This document shows, piece after piece, positions 32,118-42,711 of a stretch of 64,000 nt of DNA. The translations under genes were made by a program, and so were the position numbers. The notes below the pieces were generated by a model that was not told the origin of the DNA, did no database searches, and saw only the letters and a program-made list of their open reading frames with translations. The DNA is taken from positions 89,137,135 through 89,201,134 of the forward strand of contig OY970822.1 in NCBI GenBank assembly GCA_963853835.1, in the 5' to 3' direction. The stretch comes from Calendula officinalis. Its lineage: Eukaryota > Streptophyta > Magnoliopsida > Asterales > Asteraceae. Positions within the stretch are counted from its first letter, which is position 1, and every line of letters begins with the position of its first letter.

Positions 32118-33884
32118 TCAATTGTACTATATATATTTGCATTAAGTTGTAACACTAGTAATGTGACCACAAAATAATAAGTGAACTTATTTTTTTTAAA
32201 TTTATACTCAAACAAAAATCACGGTACATCCCTTGGTATCTAATCTAGACACATGATTACCTCCTATTTATTTCCCACATTCGTCAACTACCTTAGTATA
32301 CATACCTTGAAGAAACAATTACATCATCAGTAACTAACTAGGAACTTCCAGTGTAATAAACGAAGTTCGGGGATGTGACTTTAATAAGTGGCAATCCACA
32401 TAGACCTTCCATGTAATTTACTCTTTTAAAGGGGAAGAGAAATTACTATTTTGCCCATCATGTGAGGTGCACATGGGTCATTTAACGGATGTTTTAGACG
32501 TCCGTTTGACAGAGGGACGTTGGGTGTAACAAATTGAATAACTCAGAGACTTCCAGTGTAATAAATGAAGTTCAAGGACTGTGACTGTAATAAGTGGCAA
32601 ACCACAAGGACCTTCTGTGTAATTTACTAAAATGTTAACACAATTTAATATAAAACCATAAAATAATAAAATTATCTTAGGAAAATATAATCGACGTGCA
32701 AATTGTCAGTCTCACAGCAAAACCAATAGAACTTCAGTATAATTTTTTGTGTGGTTGCTAATTGCTATATTTCTTTCACTAATTATCTACCATGTCAGTC
32801 GATTTTCTTCCTAGTTTAATCACTGCTGTTTATACTTAACTTAGTACAAAGTTTTTTCAAAATAGTAAAATTTATATGTTTAGCGGGCTATTATATTCCG
32901 TATATTACCAATTGATATTAGAATGGATCCTCACTTAAAATTATGTGTTAGGGTTGATGAGGTATGGGCTAGAATAATGATCCTTGCAAGTTGTAACAGA
33001 GTTAATGTTTAGCCCAGTTATGATGTGGATGGTATACGTTCCCTTGTTTAACCATGCCAATGAGATGGTGGTTTGGTTGGCAGGAAAAAAATTGAGGGGT
33101 GTTATGTTATATAATTTTTTCCGTAGGTGTGTCACATACTAACAAAAAAACTAAAAATATTTAATATTTTTGCAATACTCAGAAAAATTTCAAGAATTAC
33201 ATGGGCAAATTCATGCACCATACTAGATCGTTGCACATTAGTAAAGTGTATATCTCAAAGTTAGCATATAAGCTTGGTTGGTATTCCTTTTTTTACTAAT
33301 TAGGTTACAATGAAATATGGTTTGGGTTTATGTATTTGGGCTTGATGAAATAATATTTTCAAACGGGCCACAGGCCCACTGTTATGGTCTAATATTCATC
33401 ATGTTGGCTATGGATTGAAATCCATTTGTAGTTTTCAGTTAAGAAAACATAGATTTATTAGACCCGTGTCATCGGGCGTCAGTAGAGCCCGTCACCACAA
33501 AAAAATTCATGTCGAGGGCTGGCGCTGTTGGCACGGCGGCGTTAGGCTTCGCGTCGGTAGGGAGGCGTCGTGGGGGAGACGTGTTAAGGGTGGTGTCAAC
33601 AGGCATGTGTGAGAGGGAGAGGTTGTGTAATATTTTAATATTTTTTTAGTGATGATTTAGTGATATGTTATTGTTGGCATGATCTCGTCAGTAACCCGTC
33701 AGTAAGGATGGGGTGATGTGACGTTACTGATAGATTTAGTGACGCGTCACTGTTGGGAGAGCCCTTATGCATCTCCTTTTAAAATGAGTCACTAAGATAA
33801 ACATATATATCTTGGAGGTGATAGACTCAAATCTAGTGACGGACGTCAAAGAGTTAGTAAAAATTTTGTTTTGGTATAATATAT
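32118..33884. other. Non-coding spacer downstream of P450 copy B
   Basis: AT-rich with no gene recognised. It includes the internal direct repeat at 32343-32635 and a GC-richer patch at about 33460-33610 (ggctggcgctgttggcacgg) whose short open frame has no family resemblance. Confidence 0.5.
32343..32635. repeat. Direct repeat of about 80 bp, probable TE fragment
   Basis: acttccagtgtaataaacga...gtggcaatccaca...ttccatgtaatttact (32345-32420) recurs at about 32551-32630 with a few changes (acttccagtgtaataaatga...gtggcaaaccacaagg). Between them lies a small palindrome (acggatgttttagacgtccgt). The phrasing resembles plant repeat families but I cannot assign a class. Confidence 0.5.
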
Positions 33885-36105
33885 CGGAGTGTACAAAACC
33901 GGGTACCCGGATATTCGGATACCCGACATTTGGTACCCGGATTTCGGATACCCGGTGTAACGGCCCGAATTTGTAAATAAATAAATTGTGTAAAAATATG
34001 ATAAATATGGATAATTCATTTAGAACAAGTAAGAATTGGTTTCGTGTCATTTGGACACCGTTTGATGTGGTTAAGGTCGAAACCAGACTGAAATAGATAA
34101 CAAAAAGTTGCAGCCTAGCTGCCTGGGCGAGTTCGCAACGCGAACTATGGTTCGCGATCGCGAAGATGAGACGGAGAATTTGGGGTTTGATCGTGAAGAG
34201 TTAGCGAACGCGAGGTCTGACGCGAACAAGGGTTCGTGGCGCGAACTTGTCGCGAAGTTTGGTTTGAGCGGCTGGATGACGTCATTCCCGCGTTAATTCG
34301 CGGTGCGAAGTTGGGGTTCACGGCGCGAACTCCTGTCTGGCTGAATAAAAACGGGTTTAGCCTAGGGTTTAGGCATTCTTCAACCCTACTCACCTACCAG
34401 CTGTTATTTTGAAGGAAGTGAACGTTTTTGGTGTTCTTTGGCTTAAATCTTCATCAATCTTGTGGATTTTAACATCAAAGGTAAGGATTCTTGATCCTAC
34501 ATGCTTGGTATTCAATTTGTAAGCTTTACTTGGGTATCAATGGTGGTTTGGACAACCTACCATGTCATCTTTGGGGAAAATGACTAAATATGGGTGTAAA
34601 ACACTCATTGTAAGCTTGAAATCAATGTGTACAAGTTGGATTTGAGTTTTATTGACGGAAATCTTGAACAAGGGTTTAAGATTCCACCAAGTTGGATGAA
34701 CTTGGTGGTTAGGAATGTTAATATGGATTAATTAGTGATTGGTTATGGATAATAACTAGTTATTGTGATGATATTGATGTTTGGTCAAGAAGGCCTTGTG
34801 ATTGGAAGTACTTCTTTGATTTAGAAGTAAGGATTGTGTTGATTAACACAATTTTGGATTAACATTGCTAATGTGAGTACATGTGATCTTTTCTGAGTAC
34901 ATAGTAAAGTGATTTTTATAGTTAAATGATTAAACAAGTTTTTACTAGTCTTTATTAGATAAATGATTTAATAAAGAAAATGATTGATTTATTAGTACAT
35001 GGATTGAATTGTCTATTGACTTGATTTAGTTACCACTAGTATGTTGTGATTTATGATGTGGAGCATTGGCTCAAGTTGATGAATTGTTATGTGGTAGTTA
35101 AACAATCGGATCCTAGATACCCACACAAGTTGGGGGAGTTAGTGACACCTACTTGGGGTGGCACCACCCTGCGCAAGTGTAGTGTGTCGAGAAATAGATA
35201 ACTCGGAAAGCGGGGGAGTTTGAGATAACCCGGAAATTGGGGGAACCATAGATAACCCGGAAACGGGGGAGTTTACCTAGATAACCCATATCGGGGGAGT
35301 TTGTTTCGGGTAGGCCCGTAACATATGTGTGGGCTTATGGAAAGCCTTAGAGTATGTTTGACTATGTGCAATATGATTATATTTAAATATTATTTTATTG
35401 CAATTATTTCTAATTGGGTCTAAAACTCATGTTTCTCACGAGACAATTTTGTCTCACGTACTACGTTTCTTTTTGGCTATGTACTCAGGTTCGGGAGCTA
35501 AGGATTAAGCGGCTCGTAGTTAGCATTGGGAGTGATTAGTTCGGTATACTTATTTAATTCCCTAGACTATAGTTTTGATATTTTTGTAACACCGATTTTT
35601 GGATACTATGATACACTTTCCAATGTTTTGTTTGTTTCACATTTTGGAACTAATGGTTTGTAAAGACTTAGACTTTATTATATAAAAAGTTTAAATTGGT
35701 TTGAAAAATTGAGGTGTTACACCCGGATTTTGAGTACCCGAAATTTCGGGTATCCGAAATCCGGGTATCCGGTATCCGGAAAAAAAAATATTCAAATATT
35801 TTTTGAATATTTCGAGTATTTTTTCGGATATTTCGGATACTTTTCAAATATTTTGGGTATTTTTGGATATTTTGGGTATTTTCTCCAATATTTTGGATAT
35901 TTTTTGTATATTTTTCGTATATTTTTATTTTCGGGTAATTTTTCGGGTATCGTGTATCCGAAAATCTTTAAAAACACTTCACGTATTTGGTACCCGAAAT
36001 TCGGATACCCGGATTACCGGATATCCGGATTTTCGGATACCCGGATTTCAGATATCGGGTAATTTTTCGAGTATCCGGTTTTTCGGATATTTTTGAACAC
36101 CTCTA
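33885..36105. mobile_element. hAT-like non-autonomous element with CCGGATA-type repeats, split by a solo LTR
   Basis: Termini GGAGTGTACAAAACC (left) and the complement of the right end TAGAGGTGTTCAAAAA resemble hAT ends. Flanks 33878-33885 (AATATATC) and 36106-36113 (AGTATATG) agree at 6 of 8, a decayed 8-bp duplication. The body is built of alternating-strand units such as ggatacccgga and cgggtatccg, plus a ttttggatattttgggtatt tract. Without the LTR it is about 450 bp. No coding. Confidence 0.68.
33956..35721 (+). mobile_element. Solo gypsy LTR inside the hAT-like element
   Basis: 1766 bp, TGTAACGGCCCGAATTTG...GAGGTGTTACA, with a perfect 5-bp duplication CCCGG (33951-33955 and 35722-35726). 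No internal domain remains. It shares the terminal TGTAACG-CCCGAA, the block gaattggtttcgtgtcattt (about 34033), CG-rich gttcgcg dyads (about 34130-34340) and the GAGAC/GTCTC dyad (35440-35455) with the other gypsy LTRs. Confidence 0.93.
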
Positions 36106-36113
36106 AGTATATG

Positions 36114-37122
36114 ATGATATTAAATTAAAATAAATTTTCAATAAACATTTCAAACACAACAAACTACTAATCTAGAGACTACACTTTAAAGTTGTCATCT
36201 TCGTTGACCATTTTTCAAAGATGAGTCATTACAATTTCATCCAAAATATTTATAAAGCTTCGTTTTCTACACTACAAATCAAAAACCTATTGAAAAACTC
36301 TTCACCTAAGCTATTACGCCAATCCGTCTTCAATAACTTTATTGCATAAAAATTCATAGTTCAACGGCTGGGTTGTTGATTTCAATTGAGAGACAAAAAA
36401 GAAACAAGGCTCTTGTCATTCAAGTTGTCATAAAATAAAATAAGATTTATTTATCGGTATTTGGGCTCCATTATAATTTAATAAACTTAAGGCTTTTGAT
36501 TTTGGAATTTTTTTTCTTGAAAGTATAAGTGAAAGGTTGCTTAATGGTTTTTAGGATAGCGTCAACATATAATTTATTTTTTGTGCAAAGGTATTTAAAC
36601 TTCTAATCGAAAATTGAAGGATAGCACGAGTATTCTTGTGCTTAATGGTGGTCGGCCCCTCTCTCTGTCACCTTTGGACCGATATCATACTGTTTGTTGT
36701 CGGTCAAATCCTAAGCCATTATCAATCGATGAAAAGTTAAAGATAAAGAAGTGGCTGGATCATGCATTTTCTCCTATGTTCTAATTTGGTAAGTGGGTTG
36801 GTCGATCCTTCACTTTAAATTTTAATCAAGTTCAAATTGCATTTTCAAAAGTGAAAAAAATATAATATTCAGATTTGAATTAACAAATATGAACCAAGAC
36901 CTACTCCCTCCCATCCCAGGAATAATTGAAGAGAGTTATTTCCAGTTACCAACATTGACATAAAAAAAAAGTAGGAATGGATAAATAACACCTAAATCGA
37001 GGGCTAGTAAAAGTATTAATTTTGTTTATACGGGATATATCAAAACTTGGCGATTATCAATAAAAATGTAATATAACTCCAATTTTTTATATTTAGGAGA
37101 GTTGTGAAATTGCAACTAAAAA
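36114..37122. other. Non-coding spacer
   Basis: AT-rich with no gene recognised. At about 36902 tactccctcccatcccagga resembles the left end of a Stowaway MITE, but no matching right end is seen before the LTR at 37123 or just after 45713. Confidence 0.45.
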
Positions 37123-40116
37123 TGTAACACCGCAAAAATTAAACCCGATTTTTTTTTTCTTAAATAAATAACGGAAGCGTATAAACAACCATCATAAAAA
37201 TAGTTATTATATAACAGGCCTTTTACAAATTAACCCAAAATATTATAAGTAGTTAACATTGTTAAAACATCCGGCGGTCCATTTACTTCAATATCAAAAA
37301 CAGAGTGTTGGTCAACCATTCCTAAAACACCCCTTGACCCGCCCAAAAGATAAACCTGCAAAAAGGTCAACGAGGTGGGGATTAGCTAACAGCTAAGTGA
37401 ATGAACTTAAACCAATAAAATAATCAAACAACCGATGATAAATTCCATTATCCCAATTAGTTAATTTTGAAGAGTAACGGTGGTTCTGCCGAATCCTTAA
37501 ATCATTGTTGGCCGAACAATGATAACCGATGGCCCTTTACTCAAAGACAGTGTGTACCCCCTTAGAACAACCAGTGCTTCTAAGGGCGATACACCTTGTC
37601 AATAGTAAACTTATGCCCAGTAGAATGTTCCAATTACTGACCTCTTCCCCAAAAGTGCACTTAATTAATTACCGAATTAGTTATACCGAAGTGTGGACTT
37701 GTAATAATAATTACAACCAAAAAAACCTGCATCTGAAAATGTTCGCGTCGTGAACTCAGAGTTCGCGTCGCGAACTCAATGTTCACGACCCGCGAACATC
37801 TTCACGATCACAGCCCAAAATCTCTGTCGAAGGTTCGCGTTCGCGAACCCAAGTTCGCGTCGCGAACTGCCCATAAACCAGAATCCTGCACCTTTTACCA
37901 AAGTAACCAATTTCCACCCAATTTGTACGCCTATAGATTGAAGGCTAAATCCACTCACCTGAGCACCGCAATTCATCAAACTCAGTGGTCTTATATTACT
38001 GAGTTTCCTTCCCTTTGCCTGTATTAACAATATAACCGAGTTAGTAACCCAAAATCGCCAAATAATAACAAATACCAATTTAAGTTCAAAGCCAATATCC
38101 CATTCTAATATCTCTACTTTTACTTACATTCAATCAACAATTCATTGCCACTCATATAAGACTTTTACAAGTCAAAGTCAACCAACATATTAGCAAGTAA
38201 ACCTATTTTGACATAGTGTAACCAAACGAGTCAAAAGTGCATATTCAAGTCAGGACTACAATTTATCATTTCCAACATGTCAAAGTGCACACAATCAATC
38301 GTTTACATGATTACTAGTCAAACTACAAGTATACCAAATAATTACCAAGTCAAAAGTCATATAAGTTACCAATTTGACACATAATACACAAACGGGTCAA
38401 AACTTATAAAATTAACTTTGAAACTTCCTAATTCATGCCTTGAAATTCTACAATTTCCCAACTTATCATATTTAGACTTCTTAAGTCAAGTGTATACCAA
38501 GCAATGCATTTTAATCCAATTTTTAGCACATAGGCCCAAACGGGTCAAAACCGAACAATTTATCATAATACTCCCACAATCCGTAACCGATACATCAATT
38601 AACATCTACACATCATTTTATAAACATATATGAACCATTTAGATTAACTAATTATCCAATGTAAGTGTTAACCTTTTACTTTGACCAAAGTTAACAATTC
38701 TTAATATAACTAGTTATTCTTGAAAACGAGCCAAAACCATTTTATTAACTTCTTATATTTACAAACACATAATTATCATTTCATCAAGTATACAATTACC
38801 ATTTTATGACAAACCTCATGTTTACATATATATTATACATCGAAGCACCCAAAGTTTTCAATACATGTTTGACCGAAAAAGACACATCCAACCTCTTGTA
38901 CTAACTCAGAAATCTGCACACTTTTATGACCATATCAGTTCAGGAAAATATGATATAATTAAAGTAGACTCATAGACCTTCGAAACGACTGGTCGCACGC
39001 CCAAAACGGAGTCACGGTTGATTTTATATGATTTTTACAAAATGGTCAAAATCTGCCATTTTCTTTGGCTACGGGATTTTATACAAATTTTCATCCAAAC
39101 ACCCAATTACTCAAAACAACAACAATAATTCATTCTATGGTTAATTCCCAGCAACAATAATCATTTTAGCATGTCATTTTCACTAAAAGTCAACTAATTT
39201 AAGCATAAGACTTCATCTTCTCAAAATAGGGTTCTAGCATCAAACTCCATTAATGGTGGTTTTATGAAAACTTCACAAATCAAGAATATCACTAACAATT
39301 ATACACATATAGTTTGAGTAATCAAACATAAACACCAAATAAAGCATCAATTTCAATTTCCAAACAAGAATCACCAAGAACAATAAAAACCCATCTTTTT
39401 CAAAATCACCAACAATGGTGATATCTTATAATCTTCATCAATTCAAGTTTCTAACCAACAACTAAGCATACAATACTTAAACGATCACCAACAATCCCTA
39501 TATAATATATTAATTTCGGTTTTAAAGCAAGATTTCACAAAAACCCACCAAAAGCTCAAGAACCCTAGTTTTTCTTCACTAGCAATTCAAGAACACAACA
39601 AGAAGATGATAAATTACCTATTGTTTGCCCTAGAATCTGAAAATCAGAGAAGGAGGAGGAAAGATTCAAGTTAATCTTCAAGTGTAAGAGTCTTCCAATG
39701 TTTTTGTGTGTGAAATATGTGTGTGTGTGTGAGTCTATCGAATGAAGCAGGCAAAACAACATGAGTCATAACCAAAACACACACACCAAGCACGTGTCCT
39801 TTGAGACACCACAAAATCATATTTCATTTAAAACACAGTGTAGTACTGAGAGTGTAGGTCACGTTTGATTTATTTAAAAATACTTATCTATCTCGGATTT
39901 TAATAACGAAAATATTTTCAGAAATGTAATTCAAAGTTTAATAAAATGCAATTTTATCAATTCTATGCTCAATTAATACAATTAAATCTAATTTTAACCC
40001 CTTGGTTAAAATACACCAAAATTCAATTAAATCACATAAATCAATTAAAATAATAAGCCAAAGAATTACTTACCGAAAGTACTTTAAAATTCTAGGCTAG
40101 GTCTCGGGATGTTACA
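37123..40116 (-). repeat. 3' LTR of the gag-only element
   Basis: 2994 bp, TGTAACACCGCAAAAATTAA...GGTCTCGGGATGTTACA. Contains a CG-rich dyad cluster at about 37740-37870 (gttcgcgtcgcgaactc and variants), an accctagtttttcttcacta block and a (GT)n run near 39715. Confidence 0.93.
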
Positions 40117-41139
40117 AATCTACCCTCCTTAAAAGATTCCGTCCCCGGAATCTCAACATGCTCAAACTAACAAGTAACATTCTCATCAAAACAACAAGGG
40201 TTTAACATAATCAATTTATCATTTTTAATCATGTTAGTTTAGTCTAAAAACACAACATTCATTTATTTATATTTTTTTTTTTTTTGAACCACTAAATAAG
40301 TCAAATTCGAAAATTCCCAAGTAGCGACATCAATGCGAGATTGTTTATGGTTCTTTACATCCTAAAGCATAGGTTATCACATTATTTTCTTGCACACATT
40401 TATAATAATTGGTTCAAAGTTTATAACGTTACGTCTCGTTCATCATTCCGTTGAAAATTTCGTATACTTTTATGATTTAACTTATTAAGGATCTCGCAAT
40501 TTCAGAATTATTATTAACAAATTTACAGTCATAATTCACCAATTCACAAAATTACACATTTCAAAATTTAAATTCTAATCAATCTTGCATTAATTTTCAT
40601 TATTTTAAAATTTATCTTTAATAAATTTCACAATCTTATTAAATTTTATATTCACTCAGAAAAATCATCCATCAATATAATCAGGAAAACAATTCAAAAT
40701 GGTCAATCAACTTGATTCTTTATGTCAATTTTCAATTTCACATCCAGCACATGTAGCAATTTAGGTACGTCCCTCATATAACATTTCAGGTTATTCAAAC
40801 TTTATTCGAATATTTATATGTAATAGTCTTTTATTTATAACATCCATAGCAAGGGTAAGAATCAATTCATTCATATTAGTAAAATAATTCCAACATATAC
40901 CTTAAGAGGTACTACATGTGACTCGACAGGTCACGATTAATAAATTTCATTTCAATTAAATGTTAGTCATTCCCAAGACTACTCAGTGTATACCTAAGAT
41001 TACATCAATCTACTAGAGGCACTATATAAATAGAAGTTCATAGCAAACACTTTTCTAAATCCAATCGATATATCAATATATCATTAATTACCCTTACTTT
41101 TAATGGATTAACCACAAGCAAACAATTTCAGTTCATCAC
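40117..41139 (-). other. Internal non-coding region of the gag-only element
   Basis: About 1 kb of very AT-rich sequence between the polypurine tract and the gag stop, where pol would be expected. I see no RT or integrase motif in any frame. Confidence 0.75.
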
Positions 41140-42516
41140 CTACTTCATAATCATAGATGAGCACTTTGCTCCAATTTCAAATAATATATGTATAAGTAAA
41201 TAGTTTATAAGAAACATACCAGTAACGACCTCATCTGTTGTAATAGCATCCTCCACAGTCATTCGAAACGCTCTACCCTCAGGTGGAGGGTAAGTCTTCC
41301 TTTTATGGCTTGTTGTTGATAACGATTCCCCACCCGATCCAGAACCCACTCCCGTCTTTCTAGCTGAAGGGCACTCCCCCGCCCGATGACCCTCTTTATG
41401 GCAATTCCAACACACGTTTCTCGAAAAACTACAATCTTTTGCATCATGCTTGAATTGACCACATCGTGTACACCTCAAAGTATGAATTGTACATGGTCCT
41501 GAATGTGATGATCTACACCTAAAACACCAAGGAGTTCTCTGATCTGAACCAAAACTCACTTCCTCGTGACTTGAGTTACCTTGTCTTTGACTACCTTGCC
41601 CCTTTCGGTTTTGTTGAAAGTTAGATTGTGTTGAATTCGATTTATGGAACCCCGTCTTTTCTCTATTCATCCGTTCACTCGCCTTGTGATCACTTTCCGC
41701 AGACTTAGCCAATGTGAAGGCTTGGGTGAGAGTATTTGCATATCTAACAGACCCTCGATACTGCGGTAGTAGTGCATCGATAAAGTGTTGTAACTGAGCT
41801 TGTTCGTCTGGCACCCATTGTTTCACGAATCGTAACTTCCCATTAAATTGTTTTATCAATTCATCCACACTCATCCTTTCATCCATTTTTAATCCCAAAA
41901 ATTCTCTCCTTATCTTGTTCATCTCGAATGAATTACAATACTGAGCACATACTTGTTCATAAAATTGGTTCCATGTAATTGAAGCTAATTGAGTTGGTGT
42001 GAAATTTGCGGTAATGGTACCCCACCATTGCATTGCATCACCTATCAATCTTCGAGAGGCATACATTACTCGCCGATCATCATCACAACTACATGCGTCA
42101 AGGGCCCTAGACATTTCCATTAGCCAATTTAAGGTAACACTGGGGTCTGTACTTCCACCATATTCTGAGGGCTTACAATCAAGGAACTGTTTATATGTGC
42201 AAGGTTGTTTCTGAGGTGGCGGCGGCGGATAACCAGGGTAAGGATAAGGATAAATTCCTTGCGGTGGATATTGATAATTAAACGTTGGGGGTGGCATGTT
42301 GGTAGGAGGTTGTGTGGTGGTATTCACGGGTGGAGTTGGTATTTGGTAGGTATGATTTTGTTCGTATTCTCTAACAATATTTCTGAGATCTTGAAGTTGA
42401 CCTTCCAACGATTGGACATACTCCTCACTATATACCGGATTACTTCCCGAAGGTTGATCATTCCTGACGTTGTTATTCGGTGGGTTCGGGTGGTTTGTAT
42501 TATCGTTATCTGCCAT
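41140..42516 (-). CDS. Gag protein with degenerate protease start
   Basis: Probably starts MADNDNTNHPNPPNNN at 42516; an ATG five codons earlier (42531) is less gag-like. It has a Pro/Gln/Tyr-rich N-terminus (about 60-110), a gag core (TYKQFLDCKPSEYGGSTDPS, then LNWLMEMSRALDACSCDDDR, YASRRLIGDAMQWWGTI), a linker, and three zinc knuckles: CFRCRSSHSGPC, CTRCGQFKHDAKDC, CWNCHKEGHRAGEC. It then enters the protease (GRAFRMTVEDA...LFEIGAKCSSM) and stops at 41140. The expected D-S/T-G-A is EIGA, so the catalytic Asp is lost and protease is not expected to work. The gag is open for about 458 codons. It would package the element RNA but rely on pol from another element. Confidence 0.9.
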   Translation of the reverse strand: MADNDNTNHPNPPNNNVRNDQPSGSNPVYSEEYVQSLEGQLQDLRNIVREYEQNHTYQIPTPPVNTTTQPPTNMPPPTFNYQYPPQGIYPYPYPGYPPPPPQKQPCTYKQFLDCKPSEYGGSTDPSVTLNWLMEMSRALDACSCDDDRRVMYASRRLIGDAMQWWGTITANFTPTQLASITWNQFYEQVCAQYCNSFEMNKIRREFLGLKMDERMSVDELIKQFNGKLRFVKQWVPDEQAQLQHFIDALLPQYRGSVRYANTLTQAFTLAKSAESDHKASERMNREKTGFHKSNSTQSNFQQNRKGQGSQRQGNSSHEEVSFGSDQRTPWCFRCRSSHSGPCTIHTLRCTRCGQFKHDAKDCSFSRNVCWNCHKEGHRAGECPSARKTGVGSGSGGESLSTTSHKRKTYPPPEGRAFRMTVEDAITTDEVVTGMFLINYLLIHILFEIGAKCSSMIMK

Positions 42517-42696
42517 ACCTGTAACAATCACAACATCTCACGAACAATTAGTGTAATTCGTTAGTACCTACATACTAACTACTAACACCCCAAAAGTTCA
42601 CTCACTAACCCAAACCTGAATCTAGGAATGTTTGACCAAGCTCGAGCCAAGATTTGGGAATGTTACACCTAAATGTGCACACATTGCCAAACCAAG

Positions 42697-42708
42697 GCTC
42701 TGATACCA
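42697..42708 (-). other. Primer-binding site of the gag-only element
   Basis: GCTCTGATACCA is the exact complement of TGGTATCAGAGC (initiator-Met tRNA), 3 bp from the LTR at 42712. Confidence 0.9.
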
Positions 42709-42711
42709 AAT

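Noticed and set aside
33415..33612. Arg/Gly/His-rich open frame in a GC patch
   Set aside because: Short, isolated, low complexity and without a recognisable motif or exon signals.
35709..36096. Open frame with a repeated FGYFGYF-like pattern
   Set aside because: Translation of the ttttggatattttgggtatt repeats of the hAT-like element. It starts in element sequence and matches no protein family.
36902..37122. Possible Stowaway MITE left end (tactccctcccatccca)
   Set aside because: No complementary right terminus was found on either side of the LTR element inserted nearby.
37750..38078. Short open frames within the 3-kb LTRs, present in both copies
   Set aside because: They recur only because the LTR is duplicated. 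They cross the CG-rich dyad cluster and carry no domain.
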